Source of the DNA: JBJGXI01 sp045635475
GTDB taxonomy: Bacteria > Bacillota > Bacilli > Bacillales > Amphibacillaceae
Assembly (NCBI RefSeq): GCF_045635475.1
Contig: NZ_JBJGXI010000029.1
Coordinates: 4,803 to 68,802, forward strand
DNA: 64,000 nt
Direction of reading: 5' to 3'
In this document: positions 37,645 to 46,592 of the stretch, one piece after another
Layout of the letters: every line of letters begins with the position of its first letter
Position numbering within the stretch: position 1 is the stretch's first letter
Position numbers and translations under genes: made by a program
Notes under the pieces: model-generated
The model's database searches: none
The model's input: the letters and a program-made list of their open reading frames with translations, nothing else
Told to the model about the DNA's origin: nothing

Positions 37645-38085
37645 TTATAGGAAAGCGCATTGAGTAAAGCAGGTAAGCAAACATGAAGTTTGGATAGGCG
37701 CTATGGCAGAATTTTGGTGTAAAAATGCATATTCAGTATGGAAAATGCAATTTTGGAACAAACCCGCAAACGTTTGATGCGGATATAAAAAGGCACTTGC
37801 ATAAAGTACCTCGATTATGAAAAAATCCTGAAATGAGTGGACACAATTTCGTTCACTATTTTTGGCTGAATATAGGGCGTGGTCTACTAGACGCATCAGT
37901 GAATGATTCGTTTGATTTGGGTCATCTGGCTTTATTAATGCACCTGTAACCCCGGATCTTGCTGTTACAGTAATCTCTTGGCTATTAATGATAATGCTAC
38001 TTTTAGCTATTTTTTTGCGAATCAGGTTAGCGAGGTTATACGCTGCATCAATGGAACAATGGGGCATACATATGATAAAAAACTA
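37645..38085 (-). pseudogene. C-terminal remnant of a GGDEF (diguanylate cyclase) gene
   Basis: Translation shows the C-terminal part of a GGDEF domain: FFIICMPHCSIDAAYNLANLI, then VTARSGVTG and LVDHALYSAKNSERN. Immediately before FFIIC, where GGDE should stand, the frame has a stop (TAG) and no recognisable upstream half. The remnant lacks the active-site loop, so it cannot be catalytic. It lies about 50 bp upstream of the sigma gene, on the same strand. Confidence 0.7.
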
Positions 38086-38513
38086 GCCAGTATGGTACTA
38101 ATAAGCCTGCAACAATCGTTGAAATTTGCATCTGAAACCTAAAAACATTTTACTTCAACTCGATCATTAGTCTTAGCATGCTTATCGTAAGACATAGGTA
38201 CAGAAACAGAGAGTGAACATAAAACCAAGGACCAAATTCAAGATTATTGATGAACAAGGGAATATTTTGTGAAGCTGCACCGAGCTATAGTAAAGATTGT
38301 TAAAATTGGAATCAGAAATAGAAGATAAAAGAACAATCTTCTCAGATTATGACCAACATAGTTTCAAACACGTTAATAAATTGAAAACAGGAATAAAAGG
38401 TATTGCTAAATATCAACTCGTAGCCAGAACTTATACTGTGCCAAAGAGGAACTAGAAAGCTCAAAAAAGTATGCAAACGATAAACAAGCGGATAGGAAAG
38501 ATAATACAACAAA

Positions 38514-38627
38514 TTACTTTGCACCTGGCTCATTTTTGATCTTTACCCATGCATAAATCAATAAAAAAACACTCAATAATCCGCCGACTACTAAGGCGAT
38601 TTTAAACCATATAAATGCTTGTTACAT
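38514..38627 (-). pseudogene. Dead membrane microprotein with stop at codon 2
   Basis: GGAG at good spacing is followed by ATG TAA and then an open frame encoding QAFIWFKIALVVGGLL and SVFLLIYAWVKIKNEPGAK: one membrane helix with a basic/polar tail. Apparently a 36-residue microprotein inactivated by CAA or GAA to TAA at codon 2. Confidence 0.35.
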
Positions 38628-38656
38628 TGTCACGCTCCAATTATTATTGTTAGTAT

Positions 38657-38706
38657 AGTCAATTTCATAATACTGATTGCTGTGTACGGTAATTATGAAA
38701 TTGACT
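38657..38706. repeat. AGTCAATTTCAT palindromic element, copy 3 (50 bp)
   Basis: Minimal copy: only the ends (AGTCAATTTCATAATACTG and GGTAATTATGAAATTGACT) plus a TGTGT core remain. It lies upstream of the VanZ gene. Confidence 0.8.
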
Positions 38707-38900
38707 CAGTTGTCTGTTTTATTATATGGAAGCTTAATAGTTTTTGACTATATGGAATTTATTATTAAATTAAAGCGCGTTATATTGTACCTATATGGTA
38801 TGCTATATTAATTACCTTTTATGGTCTATCTAGTTTGGATCGACTCAGTTCTAAAGGCTGTATTATGAATTATTAAATTTATCCAGATGGGAATATTACA

Positions 38901-39359
38901 ATGAGAATACCAACACCTAAAATGTTTTCCTGGTTTGCAGTTATTGTTTGGATGGCGATAATTTTTTACCTATCTGCCCAAGTGGCCGACACTTCAAATC
39001 AGTTGAGTTCAGGAATTACAGAAGTAATTGTTAGATTGATCGAGAAAGTATCTACTAAATTAGATTTATCTAATTTTAACTTTTTTGTAAGAAAGACGGC
39101 CCATTTTACTGCTTATATGGTTCTGGGCATATTAGTTATCCATGCGATGCGAAACAGTACTGGAATAACTTATCGCAGTATTGTTATTTCTTTATCGATT
39201 TGCATTTTATATGCAATATCAGATGAATTACATCAAATGTTTGTTCCTGGCCGCGGGCCCGCAGTATGGGATGTTTGTATTGATAGTGCAGGTGCTATTG
39301 TAGGGATTGGCTTATATTTTATTTTGTGGAGGATCACTAAGAAATCTTATTTTAGATAG
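38901..39359 (+). CDS. VanZ-family membrane protein
   Basis: 152 residues, four membrane helices. VanZ signatures: FYLSAQ in the first helix, FVRKTAHFTAYMVLG in the second, and SDELHQMFVPGRGPAVWDVCIDSAGAIVG in the third loop and fourth helix. Family role is uncertain (teicoplanin tolerance in VanZ; phosphate or lipid-linked roles proposed). Its end forms a hairpin with the end of the convergent AraC gene (ATCTTATTTT/AAAATAAGAT, 39344-39390). Confidence 0.88.
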   Translation: MRIPTPKMFSWFAVIVWMAIIFYLSAQVADTSNQLSSGITEVIVRLIEKVSTKLDLSNFNFFVRKTAHFTAYMVLGILVIHAMRNSTGITYRSIVISLSICILYAISDELHQMFVPGRGPAVWDVCIDSAGAIVGIGLYFILWRITKKSYFR

Positions 39360-39370
39360 CTTCATCGCGA

Positions 39371-40264
39371 TTAAAAATCCAAAATAAGATGGTCCACAGG
39401 CACAACCGATTTACTGTTTCTAAATTTACCAGGGGCTATGCCTAAGTAAGAACGAAAAACTTTGCTAAAATAGTTTCCATTGGCATAGCCAACTTTAATT
39501 GCCACTTCTTCAATGGTAAGCTCTTGATTTTTTAATAATTCAATCGCTTTGTTCAATCTTATTTTCGTTACATATTGTAAAGGTGTAGCATTAGTTGTCT
39601 GATGGAAAAGACGAGTGAAATGAAATTTCGATTTACCTGATGCTGTTACAATATCATCCAGTGAAATGGGTTCTGTGTAGTATGTTTGCATAAAATCGAC
39701 CGCTTTTGAAACGGGCTCCGGCCACTCACTTTTAGCAGGATTGGTGTTATATATGGAGCGGAACACTTCCATTAGAAAAGTATACGCATAGGTAGAAGCT
39801 TCAAAAGCATCATGCAGCTCGTTATTCATCACTTTTTTAAACAGGTCAAAAAACAAGTTGATCGGTGAATCATGCAGTCCAAGCTTAATAACTGGACCTA
39901 CTTTATTAGTTATTTCCTCAAAACTTCTCAATGCTTCTTCTCCGTATAACGTTAAGTAAATAAATTCCCATTCGTGACTGTCGCTAGGTAAATAATAGCG
40001 GTGGTCGCTTGGAATTTTAACAAAGAAGGCATCCCCAGGTTTGAGGTAATACGTTTGATTCTCAACTCTAATTTCTCCTTTGCCATCAAGCGTATACTGA
40101 AAAACAATTCTCCCAGTTTCCTTTCTGGATAAGCCATCCCAATCATATAATTCACTCGTCTGCGTTTCCCACCCTAAGGAATGGATACCTGTAACGCGCT
40201 CTTGATGCGCACCTTTAAATCTTATTCCAAAAGACTGATGTTCTAAAGACTTTTTTAATAGCAA
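39371..40264 (-). CDS. AraC-family regulator divergent from melA
   Basis: 297 residues: N-terminal cupin (YYLKPGDAFFVKIPSDHRYYLP) and C-terminal AraC double helix-turn-helix (about 190-285) with FTRLFHQTTNATPLQYV and GYANGNYFSKVFRSYLGIAPGKFR. The start is TTG 40264 behind GGCAGGT. Divergent from an alpha-galactosidase gene with a cre-like site between them; probably its activator, sensing melibiose or another alpha-galactoside. Confidence 0.88.
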   Translation of the reverse strand: MLLKKSLEHQSFGIRFKGAHQERVTGIHSLGWETQTSELYDWDGLSRKETGRIVFQYTLDGKGEIRVENQTYYLKPGDAFFVKIPSDHRYYLPSDSHEWEFIYLTLYGEEALRSFEEITNKVGPVIKLGLHDSPINLFFDLFKKVMNNELHDAFEASTYAYTFLMEVFRSIYNTNPAKSEWPEPVSKAVDFMQTYYTEPISLDDIVTASGKSKFHFTRLFHQTTNATPLQYVTKIRLNKAIELLKNQELTIEEVAIKVGYANGNYFSKVFRSYLGIAPGKFRNSKSVVPVDHLILDF

Positions 40265-40298
40265 TATTTTACCTGCCTTTCTGCTTTATTTACCATTG

Positions 40299-40312
40299 AG
40301 AAAGCGCTTTAT
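40299..40312 (+). promoter_or_regulatory. cre-like site between araC-type gene and melA
   Basis: AGAAAGCGCTTTAT has a perfect AAAGCGCTTT core. It lies in the 157-bp divergent promoter region, suggesting catabolite repression of the alpha-galactosidase and perhaps its regulator. Confidence 0.55.
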
Positions 40313-40421
40313 ACAATTTAAGATTATTATAGCAGGTATGTTGACTTACTAAGAGAAAATTTCACGAAAAATGTTGAAAGTTTTTTATTACCTAAATAAT
40401 AGAAAAGGTGGAAGTTAAAGA

Positions 40422-41723
40422 ATGTCAAAAATTACTTTTTTAGGTGCAGGAAGTACAGTGTTCGCAAAAAATGTTCTTGGTGATTGTATGACAGTTCCAG
40501 CATTACAAGACTTTGAGTTTGCATTATTTGATATTGATCATCAGCGACTAACAGATTCTGAACAAATGCTGCAAAATTTGAAAGAAAGCCTTGGGTCAAC
40601 AGTGAGAATCACGGCATATACCGATCGTAAAGAAGCGTTAGCTGGCGCGAAATACGTTATTAATGCAATACAGGTTGGTGGCTATGATCCAAGTACTATT
40701 ATCGATTTTGAGATTCCTAAAAAATACGGTTTACGACAAACAATTGCAGATACGATCGGTATTGGGGGGATTTTCAGAAGCTTGCGAACGATTCCTGTAA
40801 TGATGGATTTTGCCAAAGACATGCAGGAAGTGTGTCCAGATGCTTGGTTTTTGAATTATTCAAACCCAATGGCTGTACTTACAGGAACGATGATTCGACA
40901 CGGCGGGATTAAAACGGTTGGCTTATGCCACAGTGTACAAGGGTGTGCGGATGATTTGCTAAAATCATTGGAAATGCCAACAGACCATGTGCAATGGAAA
41001 ATAGCTGGTATTAATCACTTAGCATGGCTACTCGAAATTAATCGTAATGGCGAGGACCTATACCCAGAAATTAAAAGAAGAGCAAGAGAAAAGCAAAAAA
41101 TGAAACATGACGATATGGTCCGTTTTGAATTAATGGAGCGATTTGGTTATTATGTGACTGAATCCTCAGAACATAATGCAGAATATCATCCATATTTCAT
41201 TAAAAGTAACTATCCTGAGCTAATTGATCGATTTAACATTCCGTTAGACGAATATCCACGTCGCTGTGTTAATCAGATTGAAGGCTGGAAGAAAATGCGT
41301 GAGGACTTAGTTAATGACAAAAATCTGACCCACCAGCGCACTCATGAATATGGTTCGTATATTATTGAGGCAATGGAGACAGATCAACCATTTAAAATTG
41401 GAGGAAACGTGTTAAACACAGGAAGGTTAATAAGCAATCTACCTGAAAAAGCGTGTGTGGAAGTTCCGTGTTTAGTAGATGCAAGCGGCGTGACACCGAC
41501 ATATGTAGGTGATTTACCTGAACAATTAGCAGCGCTGAACAGAACAAACATAAATACACAGTTACTTACGATTGAAGCTGCAATGACCAGAAAAAAAGAA
41601 CATATATATCACGCGGCAATGTTAGATCCGCATACAGCAGCAGAATTATCGATAGATGACATTGTTAGCTTGTGTGATGATTTAATCGAAGCACATGGGG
41701 ATTGGCTGCCGTTATTTGTGTGA
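40422..41723 (+). CDS. melA: GH4 alpha-galactosidase
   Basis: NAD- and Mn-dependent 6-phospho/alpha-glycosidase family 4, 433 residues, as in MelA (about 430-450). N-terminal Rossmann motif ITFLGAGSTVFAKN; FLNYSNPMAVLTG and GLCHSVQGC (metal Cys); GINHLAWLLEI; EHNAEYHPYF. Intracellular cleavage of alpha-galactosides such as melibiose. No transporter gene adjoins it. Regulated probably by the divergent AraC protein and CcpA. Confidence 0.92.
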   Translation: MSKITFLGAGSTVFAKNVLGDCMTVPALQDFEFALFDIDHQRLTDSEQMLQNLKESLGSTVRITAYTDRKEALAGAKYVINAIQVGGYDPSTIIDFEIPKKYGLRQTIADTIGIGGIFRSLRTIPVMMDFAKDMQEVCPDAWFLNYSNPMAVLTGTMIRHGGIKTVGLCHSVQGCADDLLKSLEMPTDHVQWKIAGINHLAWLLEINRNGEDLYPEIKRRAREKQKMKHDDMVRFELMERFGYYVTESSEHNAEYHPYFIKSNYPELIDRFNIPLDEYPRRCVNQIEGWKKMREDLVNDKNLTHQRTHEYGSYIIEAMETDQPFKIGGNVLNTGRLISNLPEKACVEVPCLVDASGVTPTYVGDLPEQLAALNRTNINTQLLTIEAAMTRKKEHIYHAAMLDPHTAAELSIDDIVSLCDDLIEAHGDWLPLFV

Positions 41724-41754
41724 TAAATTTCATAGTGTTTCAATAGATTAGTAA

Positions 41755-41788
41755 AAAAGGAAATCAGTTGCAACTGATTTCCTTTTTA
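41755..41788. terminator. Perfect bidirectional terminator
   Basis: A perfect 34-bp palindrome (AAAAAGGAAATCAGTT and its complement) between the convergent melA and alpha/beta-hydrolase genes. A and T runs on both sides let it serve both. Confidence 0.9.
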
Positions 41789-41789
41789 G

Positions 41790-43469
41790 TTATTTATACA
41801 TATGCATAAACCGTTCCATATAGTAAATAAATACTTGATTCGTGTAGCTAGAAAAATACCAATCGCCGTTGTGTCCTGTAAAAGGCATTAATAGCAATGC
41901 AGATTTAGCATCATTTTGTTGATAGATTTGTTGAAAAGCTTTTGAAATAGAAGGATCAACGACCCCATCGATTGTACCCTGAAAAATCAATGCTGGTGGA
42001 CTGTTCTCGCCAACAAGAAGTGATGGATCGCTTAATTTTTCCGTTTCTTCGATACCTACATTAGCTGCTAGTCCATTTGCAGCGTAGACTGGTATAATAC
42101 CTTTGATTTGAAGTGCAGGATTTAAAATATTCTCGTATTCTCCGCTCGCGATGCCTAGTCCAACTGCATTCGCTAATTGTCCTCCGGCTGATGCTCCAGA
42201 AACAAATACAGACTCTATATCCGCAGCAAATGTATCTTGATTATCAACTAAATAATTAGTGAAAATACCAACATGTCGAACCATGTCATCGATAGTAAAA
42301 TCACCTACGATATTTTCAGGGACAGGGGCATACTCAAAAAATTTGTCCTCATTGCTTAACCCGTACTGCAAGTCAAAAACTACATAGCCCTGACTAGCGA
42401 AATACTTGTTTACTTGGGCGTTATTGGATGCACCTTTGTCTCCGATTGTCCAACCACCGCCATGAATACGAATTAATACGGAATGCTTCTCGTCCGATGC
42501 TGTATCTTCCTTAGGCGGCATGTAAGCATCAAAGTGAAGTTTTATCCCTTCATCGACACCCTCTGTACCTTCGTAATACAAGATATTTTCCTTAACGATA
42601 TAATCGTCAGTCGCCTTTCCAAAAAAGTATGCAGGCAAGGAAAAAGGTGTTTCTGCAAAATAACTTATATCCTCGGTGGTTGTGTTTCGCCACTCATCAC
42701 CGAAGGCAGCCGCGAAATTTTCGCCTGCTTTTGGAATGTAAGCAATTGTCGTGAACATAGGTAAGCTGAAAATTACTGCAATTCCAATGCCTACAAGCGT
42801 TACAAGAAATTTTACTAGTAAGTTATTATTATTCATCTTTATAATAAGTGCCATAACGGCAAGTGTACTTATACTGAAAAACAAACCGTATCCAGGGAAA
42901 AACATTTCGAAAAAACCACCGCTTTGTCCTTGTAGAATTAGAAAGGATACATAGGCCCCAAGCAGAAGCAAAAGACTTGTTAAAATGGTGAAAACTATTT
43001 TAGATTTTCTTGGTTTATTATAACTACTAGAAAAGATAAATGGTGTACTTCCATGATTATTACGTTTTGATAATGTCATAATGCTGCCCAATATTAACAA
43101 ATAAAAAACTAGAATAATAGTAACAACACTACGTGATGACGTATTAGATAAATTGGAAGCCGCTATTGTGTTAAAGATAGGAATAAGCGTCATGACTATA
43201 ATCGTACTTAAGAGATATGTATAATCTAATCGTGCTTTCTCATTACGGATTAGTGCTACAACGATGTTCCCTAATAGCGTAAGGATTAACAATGCACCAT
43301 AAACATTCCATATAGCAGAAACGATATCTGAAAAAAGATAAACCAATCCTCCAATAATCATCAGCAAATTTATAAGTATCAATGAGTTATATAAAGGTAT
43401 TGCAAAAGCTTGACTTGATGATGGTTGAAGGAACGTTTGTGGCTTATATGATTTAAATGAACGATCCAT
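41790..43469 (-). CDS. Membrane-anchored alpha/beta hydrolase
   Basis: 559 residues. The N-terminal half (about 20-260) holds about seven hydrophobic helices; the C-terminal half is an alpha/beta hydrolase of the BD-FAE/esterase type with oxyanion motif IRIHGGGWTIGD, nucleophile elbow VSGASAGGQ, acid region TIDGVVDPS and His in FTGHNGDWY. The catalytic domain would lie just outside or inside the membrane; topology is unclear. AAAGGAGT gives the start at 43469, not 43520. Substrate unknown, possibly a lipid or acylated carbohydrate. Confidence 0.8.
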   Translation of the reverse strand: MDRSFKSYKPQTFLQPSSSQAFAIPLYNSLILINLLMIIGGLVYLFSDIVSAIWNVYGALLILTLLGNIVVALIRNEKARLDYTYLLSTIIVMTLIPIFNTIAASNLSNTSSRSVVTIILVFYLLILGSIMTLSKRNNHGSTPFIFSSSYNKPRKSKIVFTILTSLLLLLGAYVSFLILQGQSGGFFEMFFPGYGLFFSISTLAVMALIIKMNNNNLLVKFLVTLVGIGIAVIFSLPMFTTIAYIPKAGENFAAAFGDEWRNTTTEDISYFAETPFSLPAYFFGKATDDYIVKENILYYEGTEGVDEGIKLHFDAYMPPKEDTASDEKHSVLIRIHGGGWTIGDKGASNNAQVNKYFASQGYVVFDLQYGLSNEDKFFEYAPVPENIVGDFTIDDMVRHVGIFTNYLVDNQDTFAADIESVFVSGASAGGQLANAVGLGIASGEYENILNPALQIKGIIPVYAANGLAANVGIEETEKLSDPSLLVGENSPPALIFQGTIDGVVDPSISKAFQQIYQQNDAKSALLLMPFTGHNGDWYFSSYTNQVFIYYMERFMHMYK

Positions 43470-43578
43470 ATCGATACTCCTTTTTCTCCCATTATACAAG
43501 TGATAATGAGTATACGCCAATTCTTGTTATCTCATGAGCATTAACTTACTGGCTTTCATTCATGGCTTTGTGTAGATG

Positions 43579-43852
43579 TGAAGTGGAATGCGACGTGATG
43601 CACGTGATTTCCGCTCACGCGTCTAGCTATACCAACCGCTGAGGAGCAAACCGGATTGAGCGGCCATATTAGCGCTTATTTCGTTTGATTTTTTAATTTC
43701 TTGGATTTGACGGCCACCACAGCACTTGTTTACCGATATCAACTCGTTGAAACAACAAATGCATTCAAATAAGTGCGCTGGTGGCCGTACTCATCGACCG
43801 CAATTACATGCCTCCCCTACAACGCCTGTTTAGCACTACGTCGGATTCTAGC
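43579..43852. repeat. GC-rich imperfect palindrome with GGCCACCA units
   Basis: Part of a 460-bp gene-free region (43470-43930). Outer arms GAATGCGACGTGATG and CACTACGTCGGATTC resemble those at 20303 and 59092. Inside, a 20-bp unit GGCCACCACAGCACTTGTTT (43711-43730) faces its inverted relative at 43766-43785, making a 35-base loop hairpin. Confidence 0.65.
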
Positions 43853-43888
43853 TAATATTCCACAATCATACTCCGCCTTATAAACATT

Positions 43889-43927
43889 AAAAAGCTGGAG
43901 AACGATATTTCAGCTCTCCAGCTTTTT
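43889..43927 (-). terminator. Terminator after quinohemoprotein gene
   Basis: Perfect 13-bp arms AAAAAGCTGGAGA and TCTCCAGCTTTTT, 3 bp beyond the stop. Confidence 0.85.
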
Positions 43928-43930
43928 ATA

Positions 43931-46246
43931 CTAATCGTGCATCGGTGCAACGACCTCTGTCAAATACGTAGCGATATCATGCATTTCCTGTTCTGATAAA
44001 GAGTCCTCAAATGCAGGCATGGTTGTTCCACCTAGTTTTACTTGCTGGATGACAGCCTCAATGTCTTCTGCCGCTGGACTAGTTTGCAAATTGGGACCAT
44101 TATGTCCACCGGCGCCATCAGTACCATGGCATGCTAGACAATTATTTTCATATAGAGCTAGCCCTGCTGCATGGTCCCCAGCAGATACCGTTTCCTCACT
44201 ATCTGTTTCCGTATCTTCTTCAGAATCACCTTCTTGCTGGTCAGCAGATGGCGGTGTTTCTCCACTATTAATCGTACCTTCTAATGAGAATGTCCACACT
44301 GAATCACCATGCTTGGTTCCAGCTAAGGAGTTACCAGCGGCATATACGGTAATATATTGTTTGCCATCAATTTCATAGGTGATCGGCGGTGCATTGACAC
44401 CAGCATCGGTCATAAATTCCCACACTTGTTCACCTGTTGTTGCATTATAAGCAATAAATCTACCATCGTTATGACCGACGAATAATAGATTGCCTTTTGT
44501 CGTCATTGCACCACTATAAGCCATTGCATCCCATTTCTGTTGCCAAACAATCTTGTTCGTTTTAACATCCATTGCCGTAACTGTCCCTCTTGTAGGGGCT
44601 TCGGTAACAGGAGCAAAAATGCTGCCTATCCAAGCATGACCATCCTCAACAGCGTCTGCATCGAACTCTTCATCACTACGTGTATAGCTCATATACTGAT
44701 CGGTAGCTAACACATAGAACAATTCAGTGTTTGGATTATAAGCAGATGGTGGCCAGTTTGCACCACCAGCAGGTCCTGGTTTCAACGTCACCGGTTCTTC
44801 CCAGAAAGGAGTAAATATGCCGCCGTATTTTCCTTCAAATTCATCCGACAGATCTCGCTCGATATCTTCTTCGGTGATTGTTTGCGGTGCAAACGCGTCA
44901 CCAATTGGAATTGGTTGAGTGGCTGCTGTTTTTTGACGTTCATCTTGTGGCACAGGTGTTTCTTCGATACCGATGAGCGGTTCGCCGTTCGTGCGATCTA
45001 AGAAATAAATCCAACCAGTTTTCGATGCTTGCCCAAGCCCTTTTCGCATTTCACCTTCTATTTCTACATCAAATAAAATGATGGGATTTGGCGCATCTAA
45101 ATCCCATATATCATGATGAACTTGTTGAAAGTGCCATTTATATTCTCCAGTTTTTGCATCAATGGCTACAACTGAGTTTGCATAAAGGTTATCTCCTTCA
45201 CGTTTACTTCCATCAAGGTCAGGTGACGTGTTCCCAGTTGAAAAATATAGCAGTCCTAACTCAGGATCTACAGCAGGTGTTTGCCAAACGGGAGCTCCTC
45301 CTGTTAACCACGATTTGTTATCTTGTGGCCATGTTTCATGCCCTTTTTCCTCTGGACCTGGAATCGTGTAGAATCGCCACAATTCACGGCCCATCTCTGC
45401 GTCAAAGGCGGTAATCCGACCTCTGATTCCGTATTCTCCACCAGATACACCAGTGTACACCTTTCCATCAAAGTATAAGGGAGCGTTTGTAATGGTATAC
45501 CCTTTTTCCCATTCATCGACTTGTGTTTCCCAAACTACTTCGCCAGTCTTTTGATCTAAGGCAACAAGTCTAGCGTCTAATAACCCGACAAACACTTTGC
45601 CTTCTCCAAGTGCTACTCCGCGACTCGTCCATCCGCAACAAACCGTTGTTAGTTTATCTGTTATATACGGTCGATATTCCCATATTTTTTCACCTGTTAC
45701 CGCATCTAGCGCGAGTACGTCGTTTTCTCCAGTAATTACATACATAATACCATCAAAGACAATTGGTGATGCTTCTCCGGAAAATTTGAAATCCAAACCA
45801 GATTCTAATTTGGATACCCATTCACCTTTCAAGTTAGCTACGTTAGATGTATTTACTTGATCAAGCGGGGAATACCGTTGATTGGATAAATTCCCCCCAT
45901 TAGTTAGCCAATTATTAGTTGGCAGCGCTTGCAATTGTTCTGATGTAAATGCAGGCGCAACTTCTCCATTAAACGTTTTATGTTGTTTTACAACTGGATG
46001 TTGCTCCTCCATTACTACAGGTTCAGAATCTTCCTCGGAATCTTCTTCCGGCTTTTCAGCAGGTTCCTCTTCAGGCTCTTTCTCCGTCTCATTATTGTTA
46101 CTGCCTGCATTTTTAGTTATAAGTGATTGATCATCTGTTTCTGGTGCGGACTGATTATCTAATACGAGTATTTGGACGAAAGTACCAAATAAAAGAAAAA
46201 CAGCTAAACCAATAACAACATACCAGGCTGTTCTGTCATTATTCAA
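43931..46246 (-). CDS. PQQ-type quinohemoprotein dehydrogenase, membrane-anchored
   Basis: 771 residues: an N-terminal membrane helix (8-29), a Glu/Pro-rich spacer (50-90), an eight-bladed quinoprotein propeller (about 110-650), an acidic spacer and a C-terminal cytochrome c domain with CLACH at 703-707 and likely axial Met in TTMPAF. PQQ-site features: vicinal Cys203-Cys204 in TVCCGW, TSRG 207-210, metal ligands Glu271 (SGGEYG) and Asn339 (STGNTSPD), and WDLD 381-384 with Asp382 catalytic. It probably oxidises an alcohol or aldehyde outside the membrane and passes electrons to the heme. No PQQ synthesis genes are in the window. Confidence 0.85.
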   Translation of the reverse strand: MNNDRTAWYVVIGLAVFLLFGTFVQILVLDNQSAPETDDQSLITKNAGSNNNETEKEPEEEPAEKPEEDSEEDSEPVVMEEQHPVVKQHKTFNGEVAPAFTSEQLQALPTNNWLTNGGNLSNQRYSPLDQVNTSNVANLKGEWVSKLESGLDFKFSGEASPIVFDGIMYVITGENDVLALDAVTGEKIWEYRPYITDKLTTVCCGWTSRGVALGEGKVFVGLLDARLVALDQKTGEVVWETQVDEWEKGYTITNAPLYFDGKVYTGVSGGEYGIRGRITAFDAEMGRELWRFYTIPGPEEKGHETWPQDNKSWLTGGAPVWQTPAVDPELGLLYFSTGNTSPDLDGSKREGDNLYANSVVAIDAKTGEYKWHFQQVHHDIWDLDAPNPIILFDVEIEGEMRKGLGQASKTGWIYFLDRTNGEPLIGIEETPVPQDERQKTAATQPIPIGDAFAPQTITEEDIERDLSDEFEGKYGGIFTPFWEEPVTLKPGPAGGANWPPSAYNPNTELFYVLATDQYMSYTRSDEEFDADAVEDGHAWIGSIFAPVTEAPTRGTVTAMDVKTNKIVWQQKWDAMAYSGAMTTKGNLLFVGHNDGRFIAYNATTGEQVWEFMTDAGVNAPPITYEIDGKQYITVYAAGNSLAGTKHGDSVWTFSLEGTINSGETPPSADQQEGDSEEDTETDSEETVSAGDHAAGLALYENNCLACHGTDGAGGHNGPNLQTSPAAEDIEAVIQQVKLGGTTMPAFEDSLSEQEMHDIATYLTEVVAPMHD

Positions 46247-46592
46247 AAAAGCACCTCCCCTTTACTATAAAAATATTCGAGATTGGATACTTTTATGCTA
46301 GCTTTGTAGTCTGACTAGAACCTTGATTTAATAGAATCTAACCGTTACGAACTCTGGAAAATGTTGAATAGTTAGTCAATTTCATCATGCTGATTTTAGC
46401 ATCCATATACACTCGGATTAAACCGTCTCTGAACTATATATGGATGCGGATAGCTGTATAAGGTGATTATGAAATTGACTCAGTTTGTATGGAATAGGCG
46501 TGAAAAGTAAAAACTAGGCATATGAATGAAGTAAAATACGTGCGCGTTAGTGATTAGTAATGCAACAATAATGGTCAGAAGGGGATGAAATC
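46247..46592. other. Divergent promoter region of quinohemoprotein gene and gltB
   Basis: 346 bp with promoters for both genes; it contains palindromic element copy 4 (46374-46480). No gltC gene is here, unlike B. subtilis where gltC is divergent from gltA. No other clear site seen. Confidence 0.5.
46374..46480. repeat. AGTCAATTTCAT palindromic element, copy 4 (107 bp)
   Basis: Ends AGTCAATTTCAT and ATGAAATTGACT with the same inner GGATTAAACCGTCTC/GAACTATATATGGATG arms as copy 1 but with small deletions on the left arm. It sits about 110 bp upstream of gltB. Confidence 0.85.

Larger units (their letters stand above)
38086..38900. other. Degenerate intergenic region
   Basis: About 800 bp without an intact gene. 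Broken coding-like stretches occur, for example plus-strand frames around 38300-38550 (LESEIEDKRTIFSDYDQ, then after a shift EELESSKKYANDKQADRKD). A dead microprotein frame is at 38514 and a palindromic element at 38657. Looks like old gene decay. Confidence 0.4.

Noticed and set aside
43931..46246. BamB-like outer-membrane assembly protein
   Set aside because: The propeller carries PQQ-site residues and a heme domain, and a Gram-positive has no outer membrane.
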